Shown: piece after piece, positions 51,216 to 60,582 of the stretch
Layout of the letters: every line of letters begins with the position of its first letter
Numbering within the stretch: position 1 is the stretch's first letter
NCBI RefSeq assembly: GCF_000010805.1
Contig: NC_012522.1
Coordinates: 3,410,001-3,474,000, forward strand
DNA: 64,000 nt
Direction: 5' to 3'
Source: Rhodococcus opacus B4
Lineage (GTDB): Bacteria > Actinomycetota > Actinomycetes > Mycobacteriales > Mycobacteriaceae
Made by a program: the position numbers and the translations under genes
Notes under the pieces: model-generated
Database searches by the model: none
What the model was told of the DNA's origin: nothing
The model's input: only the letters and a program-made list of their open reading frames with translations

Positions 51216-52862
51216 TCAGGACACGGGGGAGGCGACGCGAGCCTCCGCCGGGGTGAGCGCGAAACCGGAGTAGCCGCCTGCGACGACCTCCTCGCAGGTG
51301 GCCCGGTAGGTGGGGGCTCCGCCGAGATAGACCATGCAGGCGCGGGGCTTGCCGGGGATGTTGGCGCCCATGTACCAGGAGTTCGTCTCCGGCAGCAGGG
51401 TCTGGCTCGCGATCTCGTTGGTCAGTGCGCCCCAGTCGCTTTCGGCCTGCGCGGTGGGCTCGATGACGCCGAGGTCGTTGCGGTTCAGGTGGTCGATCGC
51501 GTCGGTGGCGAAGTCGACGTGGTCCTCGATGGCGAGGGGCATGTTGTAGAGCACCGACGGCGACTGCGGCCCGGTGACGAGGAACAGGTTCGGGAACTCG
51601 TTGACCATGATGCCGAGGTAGGTCTTGGGTCCGTGCTCCCACTTCTCGGCCAGCGGCAGACCGCCCCAGCCGCGGATGTCCATGGCCATCAGTGGACCGG
51701 TCATCGCGTCGAATCCGGTTGCGAGAACGATGGTGTCGACCTCGTAGACGCGGTCGCCGACCCGGACTCCGCTCGCGGTGATCTCGTCGATCGGCGTCGA
51801 CTTCACGTCGACGACGCTCACAGAGTCGCGGTTGAACGCCTCATAGTAGTTGGTTTCGAGCGGGGGACGCTTGGTGCCGTACGCGTAGCCCGTCGGGGCC
51901 AGCGTCGCCGCCTTCGCCGGGTCCTGGACGCGCTCGTGGATGCGCTCCCGGATGTAGTCGGCGATCGTGTCGTTGGCCGCCTTGTCGAACAGGATGTCCT
52001 GGTAGGAGTCGATGAACAGCCGGAACCCGCCGGCGTTCCAGCGTTCGTCGAACGTGCGGCGACGCTCCTCGGCGTCGACGGCGAGCGCGGACGGCTGCAC
52101 CTGAGTGAACGGGACACCGAGGAAGTGGTTGCGCGCCGCGTCCCGGACCTCGCCGTAGTTGCTCTTGATCTCGGCGACCTCGTGCGGGTCGATCGGACCA
52201 TTGCCGAGGGGAGTCGCGAAGTTGGGGGTGCGCTGGAACACCACCAGTTCGGCGGCGTCCTCGGCGATGAACGGGATCGCCTGGATTCCGCTGGCCCCGG
52301 TGCCGATCACGGCCACCCGCTTGCCGGTGAAGTCGGCACCCTCGCGCGGCCAGTTGCCGGTGAGCAGCACCTCGCCGCGGAAGTTGTCGATGCCGCCGAA
52401 CTCCGGCGTCTTGGGGACGGACAGGTTGCCCGCCCCGGAGATGAAGAAGCGACTCCGCACGACGGCGCCGTCGTCGGTGCGCACCGTCCACACCGAGTCC
52501 TCGTCGTCCCAGTGCACGCCGATCACCCGGGTGCCGAACGTGATGTCCTTGCGCAGGTCGAAGCGGTCGGCGACGTGCTCGAGGTAGCGCAGGATCTCCG
52601 GTTGCCCGGCGAACTTCTCACTCCACTGCCATTCCTGCTGCAGATCCTCGTCGAACGAGTACGAGTAGTGGACGCTCTCGATGTCGCAGCGGGCTCCCGG
52701 GTACCGATTCCAGAACCAGGTGCCGCCCACGTCCGAGCCGGCCTCGAACACCCGCGTCGACAGCTTCATCGTGTCGCGCAACTTGCGCAGCGCGTATAGG
52801 CCGGCGAACCCGGCGCCCACGACGACGACATCGACGTCGGCGGAAGAAATGGTCTTTGACAT
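51216..52862 (-). CDS. Flavin-binding (Baeyer-Villiger type) monooxygenase with altered fingerprint
   Basis: 548 residues. FAD motif VVVGAGFAGLYALRKLRD, GGTWFWNRYPGARCD, NADPH motif VAVIGTGASGIQAIPFIA. The type I BVMO fingerprint FxGxxxHxxxW(P) reads FRGEVLLTGNWP, so the conserved His is Leu. Otherwise complete (LATGFDAMTG, NFPNLF-like NEFPNLFLVTGPQSP). Start MSKTISSADV with GAGGAGC. Operon with an esterase, divergent from a LuxR-type regulator. Ketone or steroid oxygenation is expected, but activity may be changed. Confidence 0.9.
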   Translation of the reverse strand: MSKTISSADVDVVVVGAGFAGLYALRKLRDTMKLSTRVFEAGSDVGGTWFWNRYPGARCDIESVHYSYSFDEDLQQEWQWSEKFAGQPEILRYLEHVADRFDLRKDITFGTRVIGVHWDDEDSVWTVRTDDGAVVRSRFFISGAGNLSVPKTPEFGGIDNFRGEVLLTGNWPREGADFTGKRVAVIGTGASGIQAIPFIAEDAAELVVFQRTPNFATPLGNGPIDPHEVAEIKSNYGEVRDAARNHFLGVPFTQVQPSALAVDAEERRRTFDERWNAGGFRLFIDSYQDILFDKAANDTIADYIRERIHERVQDPAKAATLAPTGYAYGTKRPPLETNYYEAFNRDSVSVVDVKSTPIDEITASGVRVGDRVYEVDTIVLATGFDAMTGPLMAMDIRGWGGLPLAEKWEHGPKTYLGIMVNEFPNLFLVTGPQSPSVLYNMPLAIEDHVDFATDAIDHLNRNDLGVIEPTAQAESDWGALTNEIASQTLLPETNSWYMGANIPGKPRACMVYLGGAPTYRATCEEVVAGGYSGFALTPAEARVASPVS

Positions 52863-53019
52863 GGTGCTGAGCTCCTCGTGAACGATGGGTTCCGGCTGCG
52901 TTCGAGCGGCCAGCCGGGGCATGCCAACCACGATGACCCACGTCACATCACCCCCACACGGGGTAAAACACCCCCTTCGTTACCTGTGTTGGCCGTCACA
53001 TTCCGATGGGGGTACGTTC

Positions 53020-55380
53020 GTGCCACGACCTGGCCGCTCGGAAGAGGGAGATCCACTGACTCGCTCGAGAGAACTCACGCGGTCGATGACCAGCTTCATC
53101 GGCAGGCGGCGCGAGATCGAGGAAGCCCGGGCCCGCCTGCAGCAGTCCCGGCTCGTGTCGCTGCTCGGCGTCGGCGGCGTGGGCAAGACGCGACTGGCCG
53201 AGGAACTCGCGGTCCGCTCAGCGCGCGCCTTCCGCGACTCGGTCCGGTGGATCGACCTCGCATCCGTTCGCGATCCCGACGCGCTGCCCTCCGCGGCCGC
53301 CGCGGCCCTCGGCGTCACCGACCAGTCGAGCCGCGCGGTCATGGACAAGGTGATCGACCACCTGCAGTCGCGGCATCTGCTGATCGTGCTCGACAACTGT
53401 GAGCATCTGCTCGCCGCCGCAGGGGAATTCGTCGGCACCGTCCTTGCCGCCGCGCCGGAGGTACGGATCCTCACGACGAGCCGCGAGCCGCTCGGGATCG
53501 CCGGGGAGCACACGTACGTCCTTCCGCCGCTGAGCACTCCGGGTGACATCGAAGACTGTCGCGCATCGGACATCGCCCCGTTCGAATCGGTGTCGCTGCT
53601 GGTGGAACGCGCGCAGAGCGTGGTCGCCGACTTCCGTCTCACCGACGCGAACGCCCACGCCGTCGCGCAGCTGTGCAATCAGCTCGACGGAATCCCGCTC
53701 TCCATCGAACTCGCCGCGGTCAGGCTGCGGTCGTTGTCCGCGTCGCAACTCGTCGAACGCCTCGATCAGCGTTTCGCGCTCCTCACCGGCGGCGATCGGG
53801 CCGCCCTGCCCCGGCAGCAGACGCTGCGAGCCCTCATCGACTGGAGTTACGAACTGTGCTCCGGCACCGAGCGGCTGTTGTGGTCGCGGCTCGCGGTGTT
53901 CCCCGGCAGTTTCGATCTCGAGGCCGCCGAGGCGATCAGCGGATTCGGGGCGCTGTCCGACACCCCGGTCATCGACGTCCTCGACCGGCTGGTCGGAAAA
54001 AGCCTTGTCACCGTGGATCGTTCGACCGAGCGACTCCGCTACTCCCAGCTGATGACGGTGCGGGAGTACGGGCACGAACTCCTCGACGCCGACGGCGAAC
54101 GCGACGAATTGTACCGGCGGCACCTCGAACATTATTCGGCGCGCGCCCGCCGATCGTCGCTCGACTGGTGCGGGCCAGGACAATCCGAGATCCTCGCGGA
54201 ACTGCGGATCGACCACCCCAACCTCGTCGCCGCTCTCGACTGGGCGCTGCGCGACGACTCGCAGCGGGCCGCGGCCGCGGAACTGGCCGTCGCGCTGCGG
54301 TATCACTGGATCGCCGGCGGCAATCTGTCCGACGGACGGAACCGGCTCGAGCGGATACTCCACCGGCTCACCGAACCCACCCGGGAGCGGGGCGACGTGC
54401 TGTGGGTGACCGCCTGGACCGCGCTGATCCAGGGTGACCGCGACGCCGCCCGCGAACATCTCGACGAATGCACGGCGATCGCCACGGCACTCGGCGACGA
54501 CCGGCTGCGCGCGAACGCCGACCACTGGGCAGGCAGCCATGCGATGTTCTCCGGCCGTCCCGGCGACGCCATCTCGTTGTTCCGCGGCTCAATCGCCGTT
54601 CAACGCGCCGTCGGCGACACGGCGGCGGCGCTCACCGCGTCATTCGAATTGGGCATGGCGCAAACCTACGACGGCCGCCTCGACGACGCACTGGAGACGT
54701 GCCGCGACGTCATCGAGGTGGCCGACGCGCACGGTGAGAAGTGGAACAAGGCCTACGCCCTGTGGGTTTCGAGTGTCGCCTACTTCCATCTCGGCCGACA
54801 CGACGACGCCGTCGACGCCGCCCGGCAGGCACTGCGGATCCAACGCGATTTCAAGGACAAGATCTGCACCGCCCTGTCGATCGAGGTGCTGTCGTGGGTG
54901 GCGGCGTCCAGTGGCGACGCGAGCGCGGCGGCGACCCTGTGCGGCGCCGCGAAAGGTGTGTGGCACCGGCTCGGCACGTCCGTGGCGGCGTTCGGCCCCC
55001 AGATCACCGACGACTCGCTGACGTCGGAACGTGTCGCCTCCGGCAAGGTCGGGCCGGACGAGTTCGCCCACCTCGCGGCGCCGGCGGTCCGGCTCACCAT
55101 CGACCAGGCCGTCGACCTCGCACTCGGCACCCGGACCGAGGACGCGCCGGCCACCATCGTCGAACCGTCGCCGCTCACCAAGCGGGAACAGGAGATCGCC
55201 GAACTGCTCGCCCAGGGGCTCAGCAATAAGCAGATTGCCGAGGCCCTGGTGATTTCGCGGCGCACCGTCGACGGGCACGTCGAGCACATCTTCGACAAGC
55301 TGGCCGTCGGGTCCCGCACCCAGGTGGCGGCGTGGGTCGCGGCGCGGGCGCATCCCCCCGCCGCGGACAGCGGCCGATAA
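53020..55380 (+). CDS. NB-ARC-type ATPase / TPR / LuxR-HTH transcriptional regulator
   Basis: 786 residues. P-loop LLGVGGVGKTRLAEELA near residue 50, Walker B LLIVLDNCEHLL, sensor LTTSREPLGIAGE, a helical NB-ARC-like arm, TPR-like repeats from about 420 to 680, and a C-terminal LuxR HTH (LTKREQEIAELLAQGLSNKQ, IAEALVISRRTVDGHVEHIF). Start GTG with GGGGGT; an in-frame upstream extension has no domain. Divergent from the BVMO/esterase operon, 157 bp apart, so probably its ATP- and inducer-dependent activator (inference). Confidence 0.9.
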   Translation: MPRPGRSEEGDPLTRSRELTRSMTSFIGRRREIEEARARLQQSRLVSLLGVGGVGKTRLAEELAVRSARAFRDSVRWIDLASVRDPDALPSAAAAALGVTDQSSRAVMDKVIDHLQSRHLLIVLDNCEHLLAAAGEFVGTVLAAAPEVRILTTSREPLGIAGEHTYVLPPLSTPGDIEDCRASDIAPFESVSLLVERAQSVVADFRLTDANAHAVAQLCNQLDGIPLSIELAAVRLRSLSASQLVERLDQRFALLTGGDRAALPRQQTLRALIDWSYELCSGTERLLWSRLAVFPGSFDLEAAEAISGFGALSDTPVIDVLDRLVGKSLVTVDRSTERLRYSQLMTVREYGHELLDADGERDELYRRHLEHYSARARRSSLDWCGPGQSEILAELRIDHPNLVAALDWALRDDSQRAAAAELAVALRYHWIAGGNLSDGRNRLERILHRLTEPTRERGDVLWVTAWTALIQGDRDAAREHLDECTAIATALGDDRLRANADHWAGSHAMFSGRPGDAISLFRGSIAVQRAVGDTAAALTASFELGMAQTYDGRLDDALETCRDVIEVADAHGEKWNKAYALWVSSVAYFHLGRHDDAVDAARQALRIQRDFKDKICTALSIEVLSWVAASSGDASAAATLCGAAKGVWHRLGTSVAAFGPQITDDSLTSERVASGKVGPDEFAHLAAPAVRLTIDQAVDLALGTRTEDAPATIVEPSPLTKREQEIAELLAQGLSNKQIAEALVISRRTVDGHVEHIFDKLAVGSRTQVAAWVAARAHPPAADSGR

Positions 55381-55494
55381 CCGGGACGTAACCACCCGGT
55401 GCCCGAAAGGCACTGCACAGTCGGGCATCTGGACGGGGTCTATACTCCACGTCGTCGCCCACCGGCCGTGGGCAGGACCACGGGGAGGCAACGC

Positions 55495-55782
55495 ATGACG
55501 TCGCAGCAGCAGGACACCGGGGCGGACTACCGCGGGCCGCTCGCACCGCCGCCCGCCAGCGGTCTACCGCTCGCCGTCGTCGCGATTATCGCGTTCGTGC
55601 CGTTCGGCATCGTCGCGCTTCTGCGGTCGCTCACCGTCCACCGGCGGTGGGAGCGGGGCGAGTACGACCTTTCGGTGCGCGCCGCCGCCGACGCCCGCCA
55701 GTGGTCGATCCGCGCGATCGCCCTCGGCGTCTCGATCGCGGTGTTCGCGGTCGGGGCCGCGCTGGTGCTCTCGACGCCCTAG
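55495..55782 (+). CDS. Small two-helix membrane protein (CD225/dispanin-like)
   Basis: 95 residues from MTSQQQDTG, ribosome site GGGGAGG. A Pro-rich N-terminus, a first hydrophobic segment (LPLAVVAIIAFVPFGIVALL), a polar loop (HRRWERGEYDLSVRAAADAR) and a second (IALGVSIAVFAVGAALVLS) fit CD225-like proteins. Function unknown. Its 3' end overlaps the convergent glycosyltransferase gene by 4 bp. Confidence 0.75.
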   Translation: MTSQQQDTGADYRGPLAPPPASGLPLAVVAIIAFVPFGIVALLRSLTVHRRWERGEYDLSVRAAADARQWSIRAIALGVSIAVFAVGAALVLSTP

Positions 55783-57389
55783 GGCGAAACGCCAGATGCG
55801 GGAGTCGCTTCCACCCGGACCCGCGGACGCAACCAGTCCGGCAGCCACCGCGGCTGCGCATCGGGCGCCTGGTCGAGCACCCCGCCCGCCATATCGTCGA
55901 TGAAGCCGTACCGCACGAGGTCCTCGCCGGGCCGGTAGATCTGGCGGACGATGAGCGCACAGATGACCACGACCGCGACGTCGCGGACCACCACCGCGGC
56001 GGTGAACCACTGCTCGGGGAGCCCCTTGTTCGACACGCCGAGGTAGTAGAACATGCGCGGCACCCACACGAGTGCGTCGATCGTCATCCAGGCCAGCAGG
56101 ATCCGCCGGTGCGGGAACGCGAGCACGGCCAGCGGCACGAGCCACAACGAATACTGCGGGCTCCACACCTTGTTGGTGAGCAGGAAACCCGCGACCAGCA
56201 GGAAACACAGTTGAGTGAGCCGCGGCCGCCGGGGCGCCGTCAGCGCGACGTACCCGATCCCGGCGCACACGAGCGCGAACAGCAGGAACGACACCGCGTT
56301 CAGCACGGTGGGCGCCTCACCGGCGGACAGGACGCCGTCGAATCCGGTCCAGCCCGTGAACGAGGAGATGACGTTGTAGACGGAGTCCGGGTCGGCGCCG
56401 CGTTCGGAATTGAGCCGGAAGAATTCGGCCCAGCCGCGCGGGAACAGCACGGCGATCGGCAGATTCACCGCGACCCACGCGCCGACCCCGGTCAGCGCCG
56501 TCACCGACCAGTCCCGCACCTTCCCGGTGCGCAGGCACAGCACCAGCAGAGGTCCGAGGAGGAGCAGCGGATACAGCTTGGCGGCGCCGCCCAGCCCGAG
56601 CAGAATGCCGGCGAGCACCGGCCGCTTCCGCGACCACGCCAGCAGCCCGCCCGCCGCGAAAGCCGTTGCGAGCGGATCGAAGTTCGTGAACGCGTGCACG
56701 ATCACGAGCGGGGACGCGGCGATCAGCGCGGCGTCCCAGATCCGGCGGCCGGCCAGCAGCGCACTCGCCCAGACGGTGACCAGCCAGGCCAGTGCCAGAC
56801 CGAACGCGACGACGTTGAAGTAGATCGCGACCTGCAGGGCACCGGGCAGCCAGCGCACCGCGTCCCACGACTTCGCGATCGTCATCGCGCCGTACTGGTA
56901 GAGGCCGGAGATCACCGGGTATTCCATGTAGCGGCGCTGGATCTGGCCGTTGCCGGCCTGTTCCTCCCACCACTTCTTGTAGGGGAACGCGCCCTCGTTC
57001 AACCGTTCCGCGCCGTACAGGGGCACCGTGTCCGAGTAGCACATCGCGACGTACTGCCTGCTGCCGCTCCAGTCGAGCCCGAGCGCACCGTTCTCGCCGA
57101 CGGGAGCCTGCTGGATGCACGGCGCCTTCGCGAACCAGCCGAGCGCGAGAAACACGATCGCCAGCAACAGGATGGCGCGCATCGGCGTGAAGAACCGGCT
57201 GCGTCCGACGACGGCGTGCCGCCCGACCGGACCACCGATCACGCCGGACAGATCGGCGGTCAGCGGGTCGGTGCGCCCGGGAAGGTCCCGCCAGTCCGCG
57301 GAACGCCGATCCTTCGCCAGCGGCGCGGGCGAGACGGAATTCGTCTCGCCCGCGCCGGGGACGGAGTGCGCGTCACGGTTGTCGGCCAC
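55779..57389 (-). CDS. GT-C type glycosyltransferase family 87 (DUF2029) membrane protein, second
   Basis: 536 residues; cytoplasmic N-terminal 65 residues, then about eleven transmembrane helices. YMEYPVISGLYQYGAMTIAK, GLGGAAKLYPLLLLGPLLVL, NKVWSPQYSLWLVPLAVLAF parallel the protein at 48287. Presumably a polyprenyl-phosphate-sugar dependent mannosyl- or arabinosyltransferase of cell-envelope glycolipid synthesis. Downstream of the penicillin-binding protein gene in the same direction, 22 bp apart. Confidence 0.85.
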   Translation of the reverse strand: MADNRDAHSVPGAGETNSVSPAPLAKDRRSADWRDLPGRTDPLTADLSGVIGGPVGRHAVVGRSRFFTPMRAILLLAIVFLALGWFAKAPCIQQAPVGENGALGLDWSGSRQYVAMCYSDTVPLYGAERLNEGAFPYKKWWEEQAGNGQIQRRYMEYPVISGLYQYGAMTIAKSWDAVRWLPGALQVAIYFNVVAFGLALAWLVTVWASALLAGRRIWDAALIAASPLVIVHAFTNFDPLATAFAAGGLLAWSRKRPVLAGILLGLGGAAKLYPLLLLGPLLVLCLRTGKVRDWSVTALTGVGAWVAVNLPIAVLFPRGWAEFFRLNSERGADPDSVYNVISSFTGWTGFDGVLSAGEAPTVLNAVSFLLFALVCAGIGYVALTAPRRPRLTQLCFLLVAGFLLTNKVWSPQYSLWLVPLAVLAFPHRRILLAWMTIDALVWVPRMFYYLGVSNKGLPEQWFTAAVVVRDVAVVVICALIVRQIYRPGEDLVRYGFIDDMAGGVLDQAPDAQPRWLPDWLRPRVRVEATPASGVSP

Positions 57390-57411
57390 TCCGCGAGGCT
57401 ACCGGTCGCCG

Positions 57412-59973
57412 TTAACGGGTCGGAACCTGCTGCTGGCCGTTGCCGTTACCGGCGTTCGGCGGTGTCGTCGTCTCCGGTTCCGCAGGCACGGCGGGGGCCG
57501 GCGTGGTCTGCCGCGGTGCCAGACCCGGAATCGGGATGGTGATGCCGGGCAGGATCTCCACCGGCGACGGCGTCACGACCACCGGCGGCACGAGTTCCGT
57601 CGGCAACTGGAACGTGCTCGACGGCGGCGCCGACGTCTTGGTCGGTGCGGGCGCCGAATAGGCCGGGACACCCGACTGGCCACCGATGGCACCCGGCTTC
57701 GGGAACTTCTCGACGTCGGTGCCCTCGAGGGCGCCGTCCATCGTGTCCTTCCAGATGTCGGATGGCAGACCGGAACCGTAGATCATGGCGCCGCCGCTGT
57801 TCTCCAGCGCCGTACCGTCCGTGGTTCCCACCCAGACCGCCGTGGACAGCGACGGGGTGTACCCGACCATCCAGGCGTCCTTGTTCTGCCCGGTGTCGCC
57901 GAGCTGCGCGGTGCCCGTCTTCGCGGCCGACGGACGTCCGCCCGCCAGGTTGTGGTTGCGGGAGTACCCGGCGATGGGCTCCATCGCCGACGTCACGTTG
58001 TCGGCGACGTCCTTGTCGATGCGTTCCTCGCCGGTGTCGCCGCCGCGGTCGAGCAGCACGGTTCCGTCCGCGCTCACGACCTTCTGCACGAAGTGCGGGG
58101 CGTGATACGTGCCCGACGCGGCCAGCGTGGCGTACGACGACGCCATGTCGAGGACCCGCGACTGGTACTGGCCGAGCACGATGCCGTTGTTCGGACCACT
58201 GCCGTCCGGCTCCGTCAGCGACGGCCCGACACCCGGGATCTCCTTCGGGATGCCCGCCTTGTGGGCCATGTCGGCGATCGCCTGCGGTCCGCCGTCGAGT
58301 TCGAGTTCCTGACGGTAGAAGCTGGTGTTCAGCGAGCGCTTCAGGGCCTCGGCGATGGTGCAGGTGCCGCAGCCCTCGCCTTCGACGTTGCTGATGGTGA
58401 TGCCGTTGACCGTGAGCTCCGAGCTGTCGTACATCTGCGACAGCGGGATGCCCTGGTCGAGGGCCGCGGCGAGACCGAACACCTTGAACGACGAACCGGT
58501 CTGCAGGCCGGCGTTCGCGAAGTCGTACCCGCCGCCGTCCTCGCCGCCGTAGTACGCCCGCACCGCGCCGGTCTTCGGGTCGACCGACACGACACCGGTG
58601 CGCAGGTTCTCCGGCTCACCCTCCATGTTCGAGCGGACCGAATCCACGGCCGCGGCCTGGGCGACCGGGTCGATCGTGGTGGTGATCTCGAGGCCCTCGG
58701 TGTTGAGCAGCTGCTCGCTGATCCCCGCCTCACCCAGCTCCCGCAGGACCTGGTTCTTGATCAGACCCTCCGGTCCGGAATCCTGGTTGCCGTTGTCGAC
58801 CTGAGCGATCGGCACGTACGGCGGATACTGCATCACCGACCGGGCCGACTGCTGAAGCGTCCCCGCCGACACCATGCCGTCCAGCACGTAGTTCCAGCGC
58901 GCCTGCGCACCCTCCGGGTTGGTCTCCGGGTCGAGCAGCGACGGCAGCTGGATCGACGACGCCAGCACGGCGCTCTCCTCGACCGTCAACTGGTCGACGG
59001 GCTTGTTGAAGTACGCCTTCGACGCGGCCGCGATGCCGTACGCACCACGCCCGAAGTAGATGGTGTTCAGGTACGCGGCGAGGATGTCGTCCTTGGTCCA
59101 CTCGCGGGCCATCTTCGACGAGATGACGAGTTCCTTCATCTTTCGCGTCAGCGAACGCTCGGAACCGACCATCGTCTTCTTCACGTACTGCTGCGTGATG
59201 GTCGAGCCACCACCGGCGCTGTCCTTGCCCAGGACGTTGTCGCGGGCGGCACGCGCGAAACCACCGATGGAGAAGCCGGGGTTCGAGTAGAAGTCCCGGT
59301 CCTCGGCAGCGAGCACCGCGTCCCGGGTGTGCTTCGGGATCTGGTCGAGCGTCACCTCGGTGCGGTTGCCCTCCGGCGGCACCACCTTGCTCAGCACCGA
59401 CGTGCCGTCGGACGCGTAGATCGTGGCCACCTGGTTGGTCTTGAGGTCGCCGGGACGCGGGACGTCCTGGACGACGTAGGCGGCCATGAACAGCAGGATC
59501 GGAATGATCAGACCCAGCGCGACACACGCGTACGCAGCCCGTCGCACGATCTTCCACCGCGACTTCTTCACAGCCGTCTTCTTTCCACCCTTCGGCGGTT
59601 CACCACCGCGGCCGCCACCGGTCTTGCGGCCGTTCGGCGGCGGGCCCGGCGGGCGCCCGCCGGGGCCCGACTGGTTACGCGCCACCGGGGGCGCACCGGC
59701 GGGACGTCCGGGCGGGGGACCCGGACGACGCGGCGGGGGACCCGGGGGACGGCCACCACCCTGCGGCGGCGGACCGGGACGACGCGGCGGCGGGCCGGGG
59801 GGACGGCCACCACCCTGCGGGGGCGGGGGCGGCATCCGACGCGGCGCAGGTCCACCCGCAGGCTGTCCGCCGCGGGGTGGTGGACCTCCGGGGCGCCCCT
59901 GTGGCGGGGGGCCACTCGGTCGTCTCGGTCCGTTCGGTCGATCACCCGGGGCGTTGCTGCGGGGGGAACTCAC
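57412..59973 (-). CDS. Bifunctional penicillin-binding protein (transglycosylase/transpeptidase)
   Basis: 853 residues. The first 130 are a Pro/Gly/Arg-rich cytoplasmic tail, then one transmembrane helix (AYACVALGLIIPILLFMAAY). GT51: AVLAAEDRDFYSNPGFSIGG and GGSTITQQYVKK. Transpeptidase: SSFKVFGLAAAL (SxxK), SSYATLAASG and KTGTAQ. A Pro/Thr-rich tail follows. PonA1/PonA2-like class A PBP that polymerises and crosslinks peptidoglycan. GTG at 59973 (VSSPRSNAPG) is chosen because GGAG is eight bases upstream; TTG at 59979 is an alternative. Confidence 0.93.
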   Translation of the reverse strand: MSSPRSNAPGDRPNGPRRPSGPPPQGRPGGPPPRGGQPAGGPAPRRMPPPPPQGGGRPPGPPPRRPGPPPQGGGRPPGPPPRRPGPPPGRPAGAPPVARNQSGPGGRPPGPPPNGRKTGGGRGGEPPKGGKKTAVKKSRWKIVRRAAYACVALGLIIPILLFMAAYVVQDVPRPGDLKTNQVATIYASDGTSVLSKVVPPEGNRTEVTLDQIPKHTRDAVLAAEDRDFYSNPGFSIGGFARAARDNVLGKDSAGGGSTITQQYVKKTMVGSERSLTRKMKELVISSKMAREWTKDDILAAYLNTIYFGRGAYGIAAASKAYFNKPVDQLTVEESAVLASSIQLPSLLDPETNPEGAQARWNYVLDGMVSAGTLQQSARSVMQYPPYVPIAQVDNGNQDSGPEGLIKNQVLRELGEAGISEQLLNTEGLEITTTIDPVAQAAAVDSVRSNMEGEPENLRTGVVSVDPKTGAVRAYYGGEDGGGYDFANAGLQTGSSFKVFGLAAALDQGIPLSQMYDSSELTVNGITISNVEGEGCGTCTIAEALKRSLNTSFYRQELELDGGPQAIADMAHKAGIPKEIPGVGPSLTEPDGSGPNNGIVLGQYQSRVLDMASSYATLAASGTYHAPHFVQKVVSADGTVLLDRGGDTGEERIDKDVADNVTSAMEPIAGYSRNHNLAGGRPSAAKTGTAQLGDTGQNKDAWMVGYTPSLSTAVWVGTTDGTALENSGGAMIYGSGLPSDIWKDTMDGALEGTDVEKFPKPGAIGGQSGVPAYSAPAPTKTSAPPSSTFQLPTELVPPVVVTPSPVEILPGITIPIPGLAPRQTTPAPAVPAEPETTTPPNAGNGNGQQQVPTR

Positions 59974-60062
59974 GTACAAATCTCCAGTGGTTGTGGACCG
60001 GCTTCAGTCCTGCGTTACGTCGGTGGGCATTCTTCGGCCCGCGTCCGTGTTCGGGCGTGTGT

Positions 60063-60494
60063 CTACTCGCTCGCGGTGCGACGGCTCGGAGGCCGAGGCC
60101 GTGGCGACGACCGCCTGGGCCGTTTCGGTGCGGGAACGGTACCGAGAACATAGGACTGGACCAAATGGTTCCAGCTGCACGTCCGGCACACCTCGACCAC
60201 GTGAACCGAGAACTCCTCCTGAGTGGACGCAAGACGCACCAACTCCTCGGCCGTACGAGCCGAACCCGACACCGGGCCCAACTTGTCGCCGAAGACCCAG
60301 GAAACCAGAGTCAACTGCTCCTTACGGCAGATCGGGCACACCACGTCACTGCCCTTGCCGTGGAACTTTGCGGCACGAAGCAGGTAGGGGCTGGCGTCAC
60401 AGACCTCCGTGACACCCGTCCTGCCCGAGTAGACCTCGGCCAGGAGAGACCGGCGCTGAAGCGCATAGTCCACCACCTGCCGCTGTATCCGCAC
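60063..60494 (-). CDS. DUF5318 family protein
   Basis: 143 residues. MRIQRQVVDYALQRRSLLAE, VCPICRKEQLTLVSWVFGDK, VEVCRTCSWNHLVQSYVLG. CPIC and CRTC form a probable zinc-ribbon pair. This protein is usually encoded just upstream of ponA-like genes in Mycobacteriales, as here. The last 20 residues are Arg/Pro/Ser-rich. Function unknown. Confidence 0.88.
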   Translation of the reverse strand: MRIQRQVVDYALQRRSLLAEVYSGRTGVTEVCDASPYLLRAAKFHGKGSDVVCPICRKEQLTLVSWVFGDKLGPVSGSARTAEELVRLASTQEEFSVHVVEVCRTCSWNHLVQSYVLGTVPAPKRPRRSSPRPRPPSRRTASE

Positions 60495-60582
60495 GGAGAC
60501 CAGAGTACGTGCGTCGCGTTCGGAGAGAAGGGGTCGGTCGAGTGACGCTGGTCAAACACGGTTGCCGCACTACGATGCCGGT

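Noticed and set aside
57115..60153. A 1012-codon plus-strand frame
   Set aside because: It is the antisense shadow of the penicillin-binding protein and DUF5318 genes; Arg/His-rich composition and no recognisable domain.
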